Positions 63,291 through 64,000 of a stretch of 64,000 nt of DNA are shown in pieces. The stretch is from Pollutibacter soli. Lineage in GTDB: Bacteria > Bacteroidota > Bacteroidia > Chitinophagales > Chitinophagaceae. The first letter of the stretch is position 1, and every line of letters starts with the position of its first letter. A model generated the notes under the pieces. The model saw only the letters and a program-made list of their open reading frames with translations. It made no database searches and had not been told where the DNA came from. A program made the translations under genes and the position numbers. The stretch is from NCBI GenBank assembly GCA_029269725.1, contig JARJHS010000004.1:428053-492052 (forward strand), in the 5' to 3' direction.

Positions 63291-64000
63291 CGGGTTAAAC
63301 TGTTCCGCCGCGGCGGATCGAATCCCTCCCTCACCGCAGGAAAAGTAAGAGCCTCCACAGAAATGCGAAGGTTTTTTTATAATTAGTGAAACGGGTTAAA
63401 CTGTTCCGCCGCGGCGGATCGAATCCCTCCCTCACCGCAGGAAAAATATGAGCCTTCGCAGAAATGCGAAGGTTTTTTTATAATTATTGAAACGGGTTAA
63501 ACTGTTCCGCCGCGGCGGATGGAATCTCTCCCTCACCGCAGGAAAAGTAAGAGCCTTCGCAGAAATGCGAAGGTTTTTTTATAATTAGTGAAACGGGTTA
63601 AACTGTTCCGCCGCGGCGGATCGAATCCCTTGCTCACCGCAGGAAAAGTAAGAGCCTTCGCAGAAATGCGAAGGTTTTTTTATAATTATTGAAACGGGTT
63701 AAACTGTTCCGCCGCGGCGGATCGAATCCCTCCCTCACCGCAGGAAAAGTAAAAGCCTTCGCAGAAATGCGAAGGTTTTTTTATAAATAGTGAAACGTGT
63801 TTAAACTGTTCCCGCCGCGGCGGATCGAATCCCTCCCTCACCGCAGGAAAAGTAAGAGCCTTCGCAGAAATGCGAAGGTTTTTTTATAATTAGTGAAACG
63901 TGTTTAAACTGTTCCGCCGCGGCGGATCGAATCCCTCCCTCACCGCAGGAAAAGTAAGAGCCTTCGCAGAAATGCGAAGGTTTTTTTATAATTAGTGAAA
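63291..64000 (+). repeat. Tandem array of tRNA-Ser 3'-end units (seven visible, ~101 bp each)
   Basis: Units start at 63291, 63392, 63493, 63594, 63695, 63796 and 63899; lengths are 101, 101, 101, 101, 101, 103 and 102 bp. Each has a variable-arm remnant (CGGGTTAAACTGT), a perfect palindrome TCCGCCGCGGCGGA, the tRNA 3' end (TCGAATCCCTCCCTCACCG) and the terminator hairpin. The palindrome replaces the 5' half of the tRNA T stem, so units cannot fold as tRNA. The array continues past the window end. Confidence 0.95.

Noticed and set aside
63291..64000. CRISPR array
   Set aside because: Units are ~101 bp of near-identical sequence throughout, with no variable spacers and no cas genes; the unit derives from the adjacent tRNA.

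Overview
The window looks like chromosomal DNA of a free-living or environmental Bacteroidota, probably near Chitinophagales/Sphingobacteriales (an inference from gene content, not from a search). Supporting signs are the LpxC-FabZ fusion, a PorX-type response regulator of the type IX secretion system (T9SS), DUF4293 and DUF3127 proteins, a 7-bp-spaced vocabulary of intergenic repeats, a TAnnTTTG-type promoter, and weak Shine-Dalgarno use. Most of the window is ordinary core genome. No prophage, CRISPR array or complete insertion sequence was seen.

Layout. 1-2190 (-): 5' part of a long secreted repeat-rich surface protein that runs off the window. 2391-9617 (-): DUF4293 protein, glyA, then the lipid A block (orphan ABC ATPase, lpxA, lpxC-fabZ, lpxD) and an HD phosphohydrolase. 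9776-11332 (+): porX. 11568-13288 (-): GNAT acetyltransferase and a membrane-anchored nitrilase-like protein lacking catalytic residues. 13505-16869 (+): small conserved protein, MBL hydrolase, HhH protein, acyl-CoA dehydrogenase. 17157-24844: the tig/clpP/clpP/clpX protein quality-control genes (-), split by a three-gene glycosyltransferase/methyltransferase module on the other strand. 25140-30842: tRNA-Leu, rel/spoT, purA, an acidic protein and pabB. 30853-39505 (-): lytic transglycosylase, gatA, tatA, rplS, rny, zapA, a coiled-coil protein and pheT. 39506-39966: divergent gap with DnaA-box-like sites. 39967-45943: dnaB, rsmE, terC, a frameshifted small gene, pyrD, thiolase. 46051-51635 (+): two-component pair, TonB-dependent receptor and lipoprotein. 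52010-59206: DUF2721 protein, three ABC transporter genes, an FAD oxidoreductase and a DUF3127 protein. 59323-62757 (+): split 5'-nucleotidase and dnaA. 62812-64000: acylphosphatase, tRNA-Ser and a tandem array.

The two most unusual things are non-coding. (1) Downstream of tRNA-Ser(GCT) at least seven ~101-bp units, each carrying a copy of the tRNA 3' end, a perfect 14-bp palindrome and a terminator hairpin, run to the end of the window. (2) Imperfect 7-nt tandem repeats sit exactly on or just behind the stop codons of many genes (porX, tig, clpX, dnaB, rsmE, terC, dnaA and the 51-kb lipoprotein), often with the stop codon forming part of the first heptamer.

Start codons were moved downstream from the longest open frame where an ATG fits the family better; these choices are stated per gene. 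Functional names rest on motifs read by eye and remembered family features; no search was run.
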